Assembly (NCBI GenBank): GCA_022829145.1
Contig: CM040751.1
Span: forward strand, 2,669,364-2,733,363
Direction: 5' to 3'
Origin: Albula goreensis
Lineage: Eukaryota > Chordata > Actinopteri > Albuliformes > Albulidae
Length of the DNA: 64,000 nt
The position numbers and the translations under genes were made by a program. Under the pieces are notes generated by a model. That model was not told the origin of the DNA. It did not search any database and saw nothing but the letters and a program-made list of their open reading frames with translations. Below, in pieces: positions 53,622 to 64,000 of this stretch. The number at the start of each line of letters is the position of its first letter. The stretch's first letter is position 1.

Positions 53622-53998
53622 CCCACTGTTACATACAGAGCCCAGTGACCTAGCCTTAGCATGTACATTCCACTGTTACATCCAGAGCCCAGTGACCTAG
53701 CCTTAGCATGTACATTCCACTGTTACATCCAGAGCCCAGTGACCTAGCCTTAGCATGTACATTCCACTGTTACATACAGAGCCCAGTGACCTAGCCTTAG
53801 CAGTCACGTCCCATCTTTACATCCAGAGCCCAGTGACCTAGCCTTAGCATGTGCATTCCACTGTTACCTACAGGGCCCAGTGACCTAGCCTTAGCATGTA
53901 TGTCCCACTGTTACATTCAGAGCCCAGTTACCTAGCCTTAGCATGTACATCCCACTGTTACATTCAGAGCCCAGTGACCTAACCCTAGCATGTACAAA
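53622..53998. repeat. 47-bp minisatellite in probable cep164 3' UTR
   Basis: Eight copies of CACTGTTACATCCAGAGCCC followed by AGTGACCTAGCCTTAGCATGTACATTC. If the poly(A) site below is right, the array is part of the mature transcript. Confidence 0.9.
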
Positions 53999-54393
53999 CC
54001 ACCGTTGTTTGTTTACAAATACCTATTCTTTCAGTGTGGAAATTAGCTGTGTTCCATTTCACAGAAGAGCATAATCTGACTGCAACTTCCTCAAAATACT
54101 GGAAACCGCGGTAAATGGTTTGCCCGGAGTACACATTGCCACTACTTGGCAGGTCTCTGGAAGCAGTCTCTGTGGGACTAGCTGAGTAAAGTCAAGAAGG
54201 GAAAACGTGTCCCTAGTTTTTAATCCTACTCACAGCTTGAAAGTGACATGCTGTCCTTCAGCTCAGTGTCAGCTGTATGAGCTTGTCGGGTGACCACTGT
54301 CACCTATGTGTCCTGTAGATATATTTAAATATCCTTGTGTTTTTACAGTATTTTTACAAGATGAATTCCAACAAATGTACAGTGATGTATATT

Positions 54394-54399
54394 AATAAA
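54394..54399 (+). promoter_or_regulatory. Candidate poly(A) signal of cep164
   Basis: AATAAA 1.1 kb after the stop codon, followed within 50 bases by TGTCTGATGTGTTT, a GT-rich downstream element. Confidence 0.5.
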
Positions 54400-55117
54400 A
54401 GTATAGATTTGTTTTAAAAAAAACAAGCTTAAAGATCCTCTTGTCTGATGTGTTTATGGTTTCTGTGTTGTATTTTTCCAATTACTATTTTCATTCTGAC
54501 AAAACTGACAAGCTTGCTTATATGTTGTGAAGTAGGGAATAATAGATTATACTAGCTTTCCATGGTTGCACTGAGCTTTCTATAGCTTTGACATGTCTAC
54601 CACAGCACAGAAAAATTTGGCACGGACCCTTGACTGAATTAATGAAATGTCAGTTGAACCACATTGTCTTGGGCTTAACTGGGGTCCTTAACTTGTAACA
54701 GTAAAACCTCACCAAATGTGTTCGGCCATGCTTAATATAGCCCTCATTGAGTGAAGAGAAAATGAGTTTCCAAGGAGTTTTGTAACCAGGGTAACCAATT
54801 CACTGTGTTTGGTTGCTAAGTTACACTTACGTTGCACTGAATAAGTATGCAAGGTGAAGAAAAATATTTGTAAAATGTAAATGGAGGTTGAATACTATGA
54901 AAAGATACAGTTCGTTTTCAAGATTACACTTTGCCTCACTAAGTATGGGGCTTTATACATGAAAGAGGCCTAAATCTCCTTGGCTTGTGAAAAGGCTTTC
55001 AAGAGATTATACTATTGTCTTTGGTCATCAGTCATCCCCACCATTCAAAGTCTTTCTGAGAAAATGAGGTTTATGCATAGTGTGTTTTACGTCATAAGTT
55101 AAACACAAATTTACCTT

Positions 55118-56105
55118 CATTATAAAATAAACACCAGTCTTTTATCTCTGTTATAAACACACCCCAGTCTTTTTCCTCGACATTATTTTTTGTGAACAAC
55201 TTTTTATTTAAATTTCAACTTTGTACATAAATACTGGGAATAACATCACATGGATGTCCATGATATTTACAAATATTGCATGCACGTACATTAACTCCTT
55301 TGGGGTGCGAGATGAGCCCTGTGTATAAGTTTGAAATGAATAAGTTGATGTGCCAAATTCTTTGACGATGTGAAGGAGTAATCCCAAACTCTCCTCCAAT
55401 TAGGAGCCTCCATATACAAGCTTAGCTCTCTGTCCCAGATCGCAGAGACCATCAGCGGTCCCAACCTGTGTCTAACAAAGTGATTATATAACTGATACCG
55501 ATCCTTTGTCTACTAAGAGCCGGTCCAGTAATGGGTGAGTGAGTACACCTCTATCCAGGCTAACTTTGCTACTGCGAATAGGTGAGCGAAACTGTCAGTA
55601 CAAGAAGTGGGCCGTGCTTGGGGGAGAGAAGGCTCCCTTCATTCCCTGCAAGCTGCGCAAGTCTTGTACAAAACAGTCCTGAAAAAAAAAAATCCTGAAG
55701 AGTAAAACCACCCCTAGAAGACCAAGCTGAGCAGGTGACTAAAGGGTTGGCCACTGGTCAGTAAAAATGGATTGTTCCAAATAGGTGAAGAGGCATGAAG
55801 GCACACACCAGTCTTTAACCTCCCATTATAAAACACACCAGTCCTTTACCTTTATATTATAAAACACACACCAGACTTTTACTTCTCCATTAAGAAACAC
55901 AACACACCAGTCTTTTAACTCAATATTATAAAACACACACCAGTCTTTTACCCCTAAAATATAAACACACCAGTCTTCAACTAACCTTATAAAACACACC
56001 AGTCATTTGCCCCTCAAATATAAACACACCAGTCTTCAACCTCTACGTTATAAAACACACACCAATCTTTTGCCTCTCCATTATAAAATATACACCAGTG
56101 TTCCA
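55118..56105. repeat. About 34-bp minisatellite split by a LINE insertion
   Basis: Copies of ATAAAACACACACCAGTCTT followed by TTACCTC lie at 55118-55180 (two copies) and 55797-56105 (about nine copies). Between them is an unrelated LINE fragment, so the array predates the insertion. Confidence 0.8.
55184..55790 (-). mobile_element. 5'-truncated L1-clade LINE remnant
   Basis: On the minus strand one frame reads YNHFVRHRLGPLMVSAIWDR, then ELSLYMEAPNWRRVWDYSF, then LAHQLIHFKLIHRAHLAPQR and a stop. This follows the layout of the C-terminal end of L1/Tx1-type ORF2 (Trp-Glu-x-x-Leu, a Trp about 15 residues on, then LIxFKxxHRxH). After about 130 bases of 3' end there is AATAAA and an A-rich stretch at the left boundary (about 55184-55205 on +). 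Family placement is from pattern recall. Confidence 0.5.
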
Positions 56106-59100
56106 CTACTATTATTATGTTATCATATTTTATTGTTATTATGTAAAGCTAGAGCAAATATGCAAGTTTAGCAGTATTTTAGAGTGTGTGTGTGTGTGTT
56201 TGAGTGTGTACCTATGTCTGTGTGGACTCAGTGGGTTGAAGTGTGGGTGTCTGTTGGCCAGCATAGCCCAAGGCCTTTTGGTCAACGGCCTTTTGTTCCT
56301 TCTGACCCGTCTCAGTACACAAATGGCCGCCCACATGGTACACAACGCGGCAACGCACTGGGCCTGATCGCAAACTCCGCTCTGCGAAAGCCTGTCTTAT
56401 GGATATGGACATTTAAAATGTACATTTAGGACCGGCTTTCCGTCAGAATATTGGGCTGTCCATTAAGGATCTCGGCCAGTTTTTTTCTTGAGCGTTCCAA
56501 AATTGACATGGCGATCGAAGAGATGAGTATTTCTTTTGAGTTGCTTGGAAGCCAACCTCAACCAGACAAAGCTGCACTAGAAGCTAAGCATATTGCGGTA
56601 TTTGAGGTTTGTTACTTTACTCAGTGCTCCTCAATTAACTGCTCGCATCTGAATCAGTCATGAAGTTGAAGGTGTAAATAAAACCATAAAATCCCTTTTC
56701 AGCATTACACTACCCCTATTTTCAGTCTACCCAGCCAACTGCTACCAAAAAGCCAGAATCAAACTGAAGTAAAAAGGAAACTAAGACATGGAGTGAAACG
56801 GAGTGGAAGGGAATGACGAAAACGGTAACAAATATGACGTGTAATAGATGGATGGAAAGAAACCCTTGAGTCTGCACACATCATTTCCCACAAGTGGTGA
56901 TTTGCCATGAGCTGACTCAACAGCACAGGGCTGATCCAGCTGAAAGACTGTGACATACCGCTTGTTTTCTTCCACTGATAAAACATTCCTAGTGCCAAAT
57001 TCCCCTCTCTTGGTCTCCAGGCAACTATCTGAGAGACGTTATCAGCTTTCCTCAGAAGTTCACTTCAGTGCAGTGGATCTCCTTCGGTGCCTGTGCACTG
57101 GAATGCCCCAGGTTGATGACAAAATGGTTTGCAAGAATTTTCCGGACCCTAGGACCTACTGTATCAGTGCCCTTCAGACCCAAAATCACTGCAGTCGTTT
57201 CAGTAATGCGATTAGAATGCCAGGACATGGGTGTCAATCTGACCGGAGATGCACTATCCAGTAGACATTCTGCTTTTAGGTTGAGAGTCCCAATCATAAA
57301 AAAATTCAGAAACTATATCAATAAATACAATACCCAATGCATCTTTCATAATGAAGATGAAGCTGAAAGAAAAGTATTTGGATTTCATTTGTCTAATTTT
57401 TATTCAAAAATAGTTATAGTTGTAGGATCATTTATAAGCATAGTTTTTATATAAACTGATAAAAAGCTATAAACTATAAATCTAAAACAAGAAAAATCTA
57501 GAAATCTATAAAAATCTTCTATAAACTGGTAAACTACAAACTCATCTGTCTGGAACTGGTAAAATTGAATGCAGACTGTTAGTGCAGCCTTTCATTTGAG
57601 TATTGGGGGCCTTCATCCGCATGTCTCCGGTGATGATGGATCAACGGCTTGCTGGGTTATGAAGCAGTACAGTACAGTTCTTCTGAAAATATTCTTCCAG
57701 AACAGTTTTAACACTCTCCTGAACCATTATTTTGGCTGGAGTACGAAACAGCACTTCTTTATCGCTAACAATGAAGTGCTTTGACACATTGTCTCTTTTA
57801 TTTGTGTTCTTTGGGTCTTTTCAAAGGATTTTCTTGAAACCGTTGGCTTTTCATCATTTACTACATCTTGTAAACCCTTTTCTTACATGTCCTCTCTTAG
57901 TTTGAAAATCCTCAGAAATTAGCTGACGCTAAAGTACATTTGAACATCTTTGATTCTATAAGTTACCGTCATGGGAAAAACAACTTGAACCGTAATCTTT
58001 AAGTGGTCCCAGGATAGTCTATGGTTGACTAGAATGTAAATACAGATAAATCATTTTTAGCATTTGCTTTAACTAGGAAGTCTTGCTGAGTTAAGTTCTC
58101 TGTTTCAGACAAGTCCCGTTTACGAAACTTCACACATAGAAATCTGCACATAAAACAATAAGAAACAAAATACTACATACAAAATGTTAAGTCCAATAAA
58201 ATAGATGAAATATGTCCAGGAATAAAATAGATAATATTGAATTATATACAGGCAAGGCAGTTTCTTTTCATGAAATGTCAACCAACAACTTGGAACACAA
58301 TAGGGGCACCTGAGAATTAAGTTTACAGGAACCTTGAAGATATTTCCATATGTGTGGTGCATAAAAGCTAAAGGCGTTTTTTCCTACTTTTGTTGCAGCA
58401 GAACCTCATAAATCATCCACACCTTTACACTTGACCATTAAATTTTCTTGCCAAAATACAAGGGAAAAATTACAAATTTGTACATGTATTTATGAATAAT
58501 AATACAGAAATTGCATTAATGTTTGGGTGTACTCCCATCCTCTTTAAAGTGCTTTAAGGCAATAAGGGTAAAAATATGTAATCACAATTTATTAAGTAGT
58601 TTGGCACTACTTTATGAAACTCAGTTACATTACAGTGTACTTCTAACATACACTATTAAAGTCTACATAATAGTCTACATCAAGCATTCTTTTGCATGGG
58701 GCATTTAAAATACCACTTAACTGAGCCATGTCCTGCAGAATGATCTTTACCAAGAAACCTGGACCACTTGAAGGATTTCTACAACACTTGATGCAAAAAT
58801 AGGTAGTGTTAAATTACCAGTGACAACAAAGAGAATTAGCGGCAATCAACAGCCTAATGCGAACAACAGGAAACATTTTGATTCAGCCAACAGGGGGTAA
58901 GGAGGAAGGAGGTGAAAGGAAGAAAATAGAGAGAAAATAAAGAAAGAAAAAGAAGCCCTGCTGTGAGAGGGGAGGTGTGGCACTGCGGAGAAGTGTGGGG
59001 GTGGGTTCAATTACTTCACAGGAAGAGAGAGAAATTCCACAGGATGAGTGGGGGAAAAGAATATACCATGAATGCATATATTTTTCGCTAGGCTTTAACA

Positions 59101-62100
59101 CAATCTTCTTTTTATAACTTTATGATTGATTGTTTTTCAGCAGGTATGAAGAGGAGAGGGGAATCTATTGACAGAAGGAAGGAAAGTGTGAGACAGGGAC
59201 GAGTTTGGTCAACAGCCAGCGTCACCTGTCATGCTGAAAAAGAAGCCACGAAAATCACCCTGTGACCCATCTGTGTGGATGACGACTAAAATCACAAGAG
59301 TCGCACACCCTCTCTTAGTGTACCGTTCACAACCCATTCGATCGTATCCCAAAAAGAGAAGAGGCAGCACAACGTTCTTACTTGTTTTATTGTGAATGAA
59401 GTTTGTATGAAGTGGTGGGACGGTTGACATTTCGGGCTGGTTTGCTCAGCCAGGGCACTGGGATGAAGTTAATCACTGAGTAACCCGTATAAAAAAATAA
59501 AAACACATTTTCTGGAGCAGAATCCATTCTAAACCCGAGAACCCAACTGAGAAACAGTCAAAAAAACCTGATATCACTTTGTGCAGTCGACAAAGTAAAA
59601 CAATTTTGTAAGAGAAAGTTCTCTATTTGGTCCAGATTTGAATCCAAGCAAGATATAACATTAATTATTGTGAAGAATGCTGGACCTGAGCAAATTTCAG
59701 CTCTGTTATAAGAAATAGGATGAATATTCTTGCAAGTTACACTTTTCAATTGTATCATTTTAATGAATTTGTGCAAAAGTCTACATGTGCTGTGCCACTT
59801 TGACGAAATTAAAGACATTCTTAAGTTTACAGAAGAAAATAAGAGGTTCAATTTATTTCAAACCGATTTGAGCCATAAAACCATCGATCGCATGCTTCAC
59901 AATGTCCAGTGCCGCAGGAATTAAGATAATGAAAATATTTGCGAGGTTAATGATTAAAAGATTGTGATGGTTTGGGCAGGGATAGAAGGGTGTCTCGGTA
60001 GTTTTATGGAGAGCTCAAAGGTAACTGAGCTTCATCAGAAAAATGTGCTAGCTGCGAGCAAGCTCGGGGGAGCGCACATTTATTTAATACCAGGGCAGAA
60101 TGTGAAGGAATGCCGAATTCTCAAAACAAGTTGGTTTAAGTATCCTAAAATCCATACAACAGAAAAGTTCAGTGATTAAATAAAGATTAGGGAATGAATG
60201 AATAAATAAATAAAACAAAGGTCATAGACAACCCAATGCCCCCTTTGGCCTTTAATTTTATTGAAATGCATAGAAGAAATATGATTGGCTGTGATAGGAA
60301 GACGATGATAAAACACAGTGTTCTATGGTGGTTTCATCATTTCGTGTTTATTGCTGCATGTCCCTTTGCCCCGCTGTGCTTTGTCAGAGATTTTAATCAA
60401 GCCGTGCAAACGGTATCTTGGCCAACCCTGATTCTGTCACAGGCCCCCATATCAAAGGCCAGATAAATGGGCCTTGGACGTCAAACATTAGGAGACCAAG
60501 AGAGGAGCTGCCAAAATCTATTCAGCTGCTAAATCAATCAAGTCGTAAACCCCAATCAGTGCCCTAATCAGACCGATTGTATGTGTGGCTGTGCTGGCGT
60601 AGGCAATGTGTCGGGACATGGTGACAGCGCTCACACAGCTAGGAGCACAGCGGATCACGCCTCCTGTTTGAGCTGTGGTCCAATTGAAAGGCTTGCGGTT
60701 GTGTCCTTGTGCGTATTTTATAATACCTTCCTTAGACATTGTGTAATATATTATTATTATAAAGCTATAGGCCACAGAATTACACATTGATGAGTATCTA
60801 TTTGATTTTTATGACTGTGTTCAGATATGTGGATATTTATATAAAAATGACATACACTTTCTCAGCTGTTTTGGTCACAGGTTGTTGTGTCATAAGGAAC
60901 AAGCACGATATGTTCACATAACCACAAAACAGGAACACAAATTTTGGCCTGGTTTGCCATGATGCGCAGCCAAATGGCCAGACAGACTGAAGGAATGCAC
61001 TTCCCTGTTTAACTGACCTGGGACCAGTTGCTCCCCCTCTGAACTGGACTCTGTTCAGGGTCCTTTCCTTTTAGACTGAAAGTTGTTCCTTGCAAATGTC
61101 CCCAGGATTTTGTAAAGCTGCTTGTGACAGTGTTCTAGGAAAAAAATTCCAAACATTGATACACAGAATATCGTCCACAAAGCACTGTGGGACACTGTAA
61201 TCACAGGGGGGCTGTTTAGCTTTTCTTCCTGTCTTCCACCATTGTGCTGAGATTCTTTTTTCATGTCCCTTAATGACACTTAAAGTGTTAACTCTCCTGG
61301 AAAGGTGAGATTAGCCATTGTCGCCCAGCCAGTTGGTCTCCACAAGGCAATTTCACAAAGGAACTCTGATTTTCCTTTTGTCAGCTGCATAATCTGTGAA
61401 AACATTTGCATCACACAAGTTTAGATCCACAGAGAGGAGCAGAATAGCAAAGAGAAAAGTTTCAATCTGGTAAATGTCATATATTTATATATTATAATTT
61501 TTCTAATAATAGATAACGGAATATATCAATACCAGAAATATCAAGACAATATGAAAATACAATATAAATAAGAGCACTGGCCAACGAGATAATTAAACTT
61601 ACATTTTATATATTTATTTCTTTATCCTTTATTTCTGACTGAGATTAAAAAAAAATCTTTTCTAGGGTGTCACAGCCAAGAGTCAATGAACTATCCATCT
61701 ATTGATTAAAATACATACACAGAAAATAAGTAAAGGAACCATGATAAAAAAAGATTACTTTCCGATCATGGTGTTTGGTTGTTAGGGACATGTATTATCA
61801 TTACTTGGACTGCAATTTACTGAATAATTTTTAAGAAATGGAATCTGTATCTTCTGGGAAATGTAGTCCTTTGAGTTTTTTTAGAATCACACACTAGAAA
61901 TCCTACATATATCATGTGGTTATTGGTTAATTAAGGTGTATCATATACACAACAGAAGAGTAGCCCAATGAAAACAGTTGTTTCGGTTGGTGCATTTTGA
62001 CACTGCATACAACATAAAGAAATTTCCTGAGTTCTAAACAATCTCCAGATCGGTCTTTGCTTCTGAGAATCTACTGCAGATGATATATAAAATCAAGTAT

Positions 62101-62270
62101 AAGGCGAGCCATATGGGAACAGAAAGATAGTGGTAGGCAGACATTGTTTTTAACAGAGCTGATTTCTGACAGTGTTGGATAAAGGAAGAGGAGGTGGTAT
62201 GACTATCTTTTCGGGCCTGTACCCGTGTTTGCACAGCCAGTTTTGCTGACTGTCCTTCCAAATTCACTAT
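56106..62270. other. cep164-apoa1 intergenic region
   Basis: About 6 kb, AT-rich overall, with no gene I can support. The segment 56250-57300 is less AT-rich and carries several short open frames without splice or family support. 57430-57550 is a TATAAACT-type simple repeat. Liver enhancers for apoa1 could lie here, but nothing in the sequence points to a particular place. Confidence 0.4.
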
Positions 62271-62277
62271 CCCCATG

Positions 62278-62407
62278 TGACCTTTGAACCCCTTTTGCTA
62301 CAGTGGGACAGCAAAGGGCGCAGGTCCACTCCACGGCGGCACCCGTTAGCCCGCCCCCACCCCGCCACTCTCCTGCCCTCCCCCTGCTGCAGGACGCGCT
62401 ATAAAAG
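62278..62407 (+). promoter_or_regulatory. apoa1: apoa1 core promoter with nuclear-receptor sites and TATA box
   Basis: The TATA box TATAAAAG is at 62400-62407, so transcription should start near 62430. Upstream lie GC-rich CCGCCCCCACCCCGCC (62351-62366), a DR1-like AGGGCGCAGGTCC (62315-62327) and TGACCTTTGAACCC (62278-62291). The last reads GGGTTC-AA-AGGTCA on the other strand, a direct repeat spaced by 2. The mammalian APOA1 promoter carries comparable HNF4/RXR-type sites (site A is also a DR2), so liver and gut nuclear-receptor control is likely. Confidence 0.7.
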
Positions 62408-63485
62408 ACCTGGGGTGCGCTTCGGTTCCTCACTCGCTCAGAGCATCATCACTCACAGGTAAGACAGCTGGGGAACTTTACCTCAGGACAGTGGAACTGC
62501 ATGTGTGTATGTAGGAGGGGGTGGGTGGGGGCTGCTCCACAGGGAAAAACACAGACCAAACTTTCTTTAGGCAGAGGGAAGAGAAGGGAAATAAGATTTA
62601 GAATGTATTTAAAATGAGTAGGTCTTTTTCTGGTATTGTGCCTGTTTATTTGTTTGTCTTTGTGCATCAGACTTGTCCGCTGTTTTTCGACAAGTATGCC
62701 TGACTAATTCTCTGAACGTTGAGCCGGTTTGAGTGAGCAGCATCCCTCTTTAAGTCATAGCTTTAAATCTTGCTGACTGTTTGATCATTTCTGTTAGCTT
62801 TTGTATTAGCAGGGCGCAATTGTCTCTGCCTTGTATTCGGCATGACTGGATTAAAGTGTGAGTTTTAGCGAAAAAGTTAAAACAGATACGCCTATAATGC
62901 AATCTGTGTAGGCAGGGTTAAACGGTTCAATGCTACTGCATGTAGCATTGAAAAGTTTTACAGATGTCTGTATATCTGCCCTCATTGACACCAGTGGTTT
63001 CTTCCATCCGTTGCAATCGAAACAAGTCGTTAAGATAAGCTGCGTTAGGCGATAGCTGTAGGTAGGGTTGATTGGGGTGGCCGGTTGAATGTCCTTAGTT
63101 GTTTGCAGGAAGCAGGCGGTGAACCTGACCCCAAATTCACTGTTAGAAAGCTTATCTGAGTGAGGGTGGTGTGAAACTCGGTGGAGCTGTCCTCAACGAC
63201 TCAGCAGGCAGGGGCAAAGTCCCTCTGTAGTGTGCCAGAGAACATTGGGGAACTAATGACTGCGCAGCGGCAGGGGAGAGTTTAGTCTTGTACCGGGGGG
63301 AACCAGTGTGAGCATGTGCACTAGCGTAAGGGCATTCTCTTGTGTGGGTGCGATTTAGCTTATACAAATGGTACTGTGATAGGGATAATGCTGGCGCAGT
63401 GTACTGTATGCTAAATTGTCTTCCCTGTCTATCTGTCCTCCCCTCCTTCTCTCTCTCTCTCTTTCCCTCCCTTCAGATCTCCATC

Positions 63486-63871
63486 ATGAAGTTTGTGGCT
63501 CTTGCACTCACCATCCTGTTGGCCGCAGGTCAGTATTGCCTTCGTCTGGCCCCCGCTGGACCATTTGACACCAACAAGCCAAACCTCAACTTACCGAAAC
63601 GCATTGTAAACCCAAAAGCACACAGCTGCAGTGGTATAATGACTGCAGTTATCGCTGTGGGAATAATGGATAGTACTTTGTATCGGTACGATCAATGCTT
63701 GAGCATTTTCTGACGTTCTGTCCCAGGTTGCCAGGCGAGGTTCCTGCAGGCCGATGCTCCTTCCCAGCTGGATCAGGTGAGGGCGGCCGTGGGCCTGTAC
63801 CTGCAGCAGGTAAAGCAGGTCGCACAGAAGGGTCTGGACCACCTGGATGACACCGAACTCAAGGATTACAA
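63486..63871 (+). CDS. apoa1: Apolipoprotein A-I, N-terminal part (gene continues past the window)
   Basis: Noncoding exon 1 runs about 62430-62458 (ACTCACAG|GTAAGA). Exon 2 is 63477-63528 with the start at 63486. Exon 3 is 63727-63871, ending ACAA|GTAAGG. The last, usually largest exon lies off the right edge. The frame reads MKFVALALTILLAAGCQA, a cleavable signal peptide, then RFLQ (a short propeptide as in fish apoA-I), then ADAPSQLDQVRAAVGLYLQQ and KGLDHLDDTELKDYK. ADAPSQL and LDDTE are typical of teleost apoA-I. ApoA-I is the main structural protein of HDL and activates LCAT; this part is the globular N-terminal helix region before the 22-residue repeats. ApoA-IV is less likely given the N-terminus. 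Confidence 0.88.
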
Positions 63872-64000
63872 GTAAGGCACTTCGGAACCCTGGCTTGAGT
63901 TTCTTCCAAAGCCAAGTCCTCTTTCCCTTTCAACACAACTCATTTCTGTTCCACTTTACTTTCCCAACCTTTTAAACACTCCCTTCTTTGAATGCCATCC

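Noticed and set aside
59580-60180. Possible decayed gene in the apoa1 upstream region
   Set aside because: Short open frames only, with no splice sites, codon pattern or family similarity that I could support.

Overview
This is nuclear DNA from a teleost fish. It has long intron-rich genes with GT-AG splice sites, dense (CA/GT)n microsatellites and minisatellites, and fish-type DNA transposons and L2/L1 remnants. Its proteins are recognisable orthologues of genes on human 11q23. The apolipoprotein A-I leader and N-terminus read most like teleost apoA-I. I cannot name the species.

Layout, all genes on the + strand: (1) pafah1b2, five coding exons, 291-6379, complete at 229 codons. (2) sidt2, 27 coding exons, 9936-29069, about 845 codons. 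(3) A 5.4-kb gap (29070-34479) holding the probable cep164 promoter, a dead Tc1-like transposon and a 5'-truncated L2 LINE. (4) cep164, 28 coding exons, 34480-53293, about 1571 codons, with an N-terminal WW domain, a very large acidic exon containing a coding tandem repeat, a long coiled coil and a conserved C-terminus. (5) About 8 kb of intergenic DNA with an L1-like remnant sitting inside a minisatellite. (6) The promoter and first three exons of apoa1, which runs off the right edge.

The gene models were built by joining exons whose splice phases and protein similarity agree. Almost every junction is phase-consistent. Five single-base frame discrepancies remain: one in sidt2 exon 5, three in the cep164 acidic exon and one in a proline-rich cep164 exon. 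All of these proteins are otherwise intact, and at least three of the discrepancies lie in or beside short C or G runs. The simplest reading is sequence or assembly indels, not gene death.

The genes do not form an operon-like system. They are conserved neighbours: a PAF-acetylhydrolase catalytic subunit, a lysosomal SID1-family membrane protein, a centriolar distal-appendage protein for ciliogenesis, and the main HDL apolipoprotein. From memory, in human TAGLN, PCSK7, RNF214 and BACE1 lie between SIDT2 and CEP164, and APOA1 lies on the other side of PAFAH1B2. Neither arrangement holds here. I found no credible undescribed biological system. The most interesting items are the cep164 acidic coding repeat, the frame discrepancies, the sidt2 microexon, four small or dead DNA transposons with readable ends, and a LINE nested in a tandem array.
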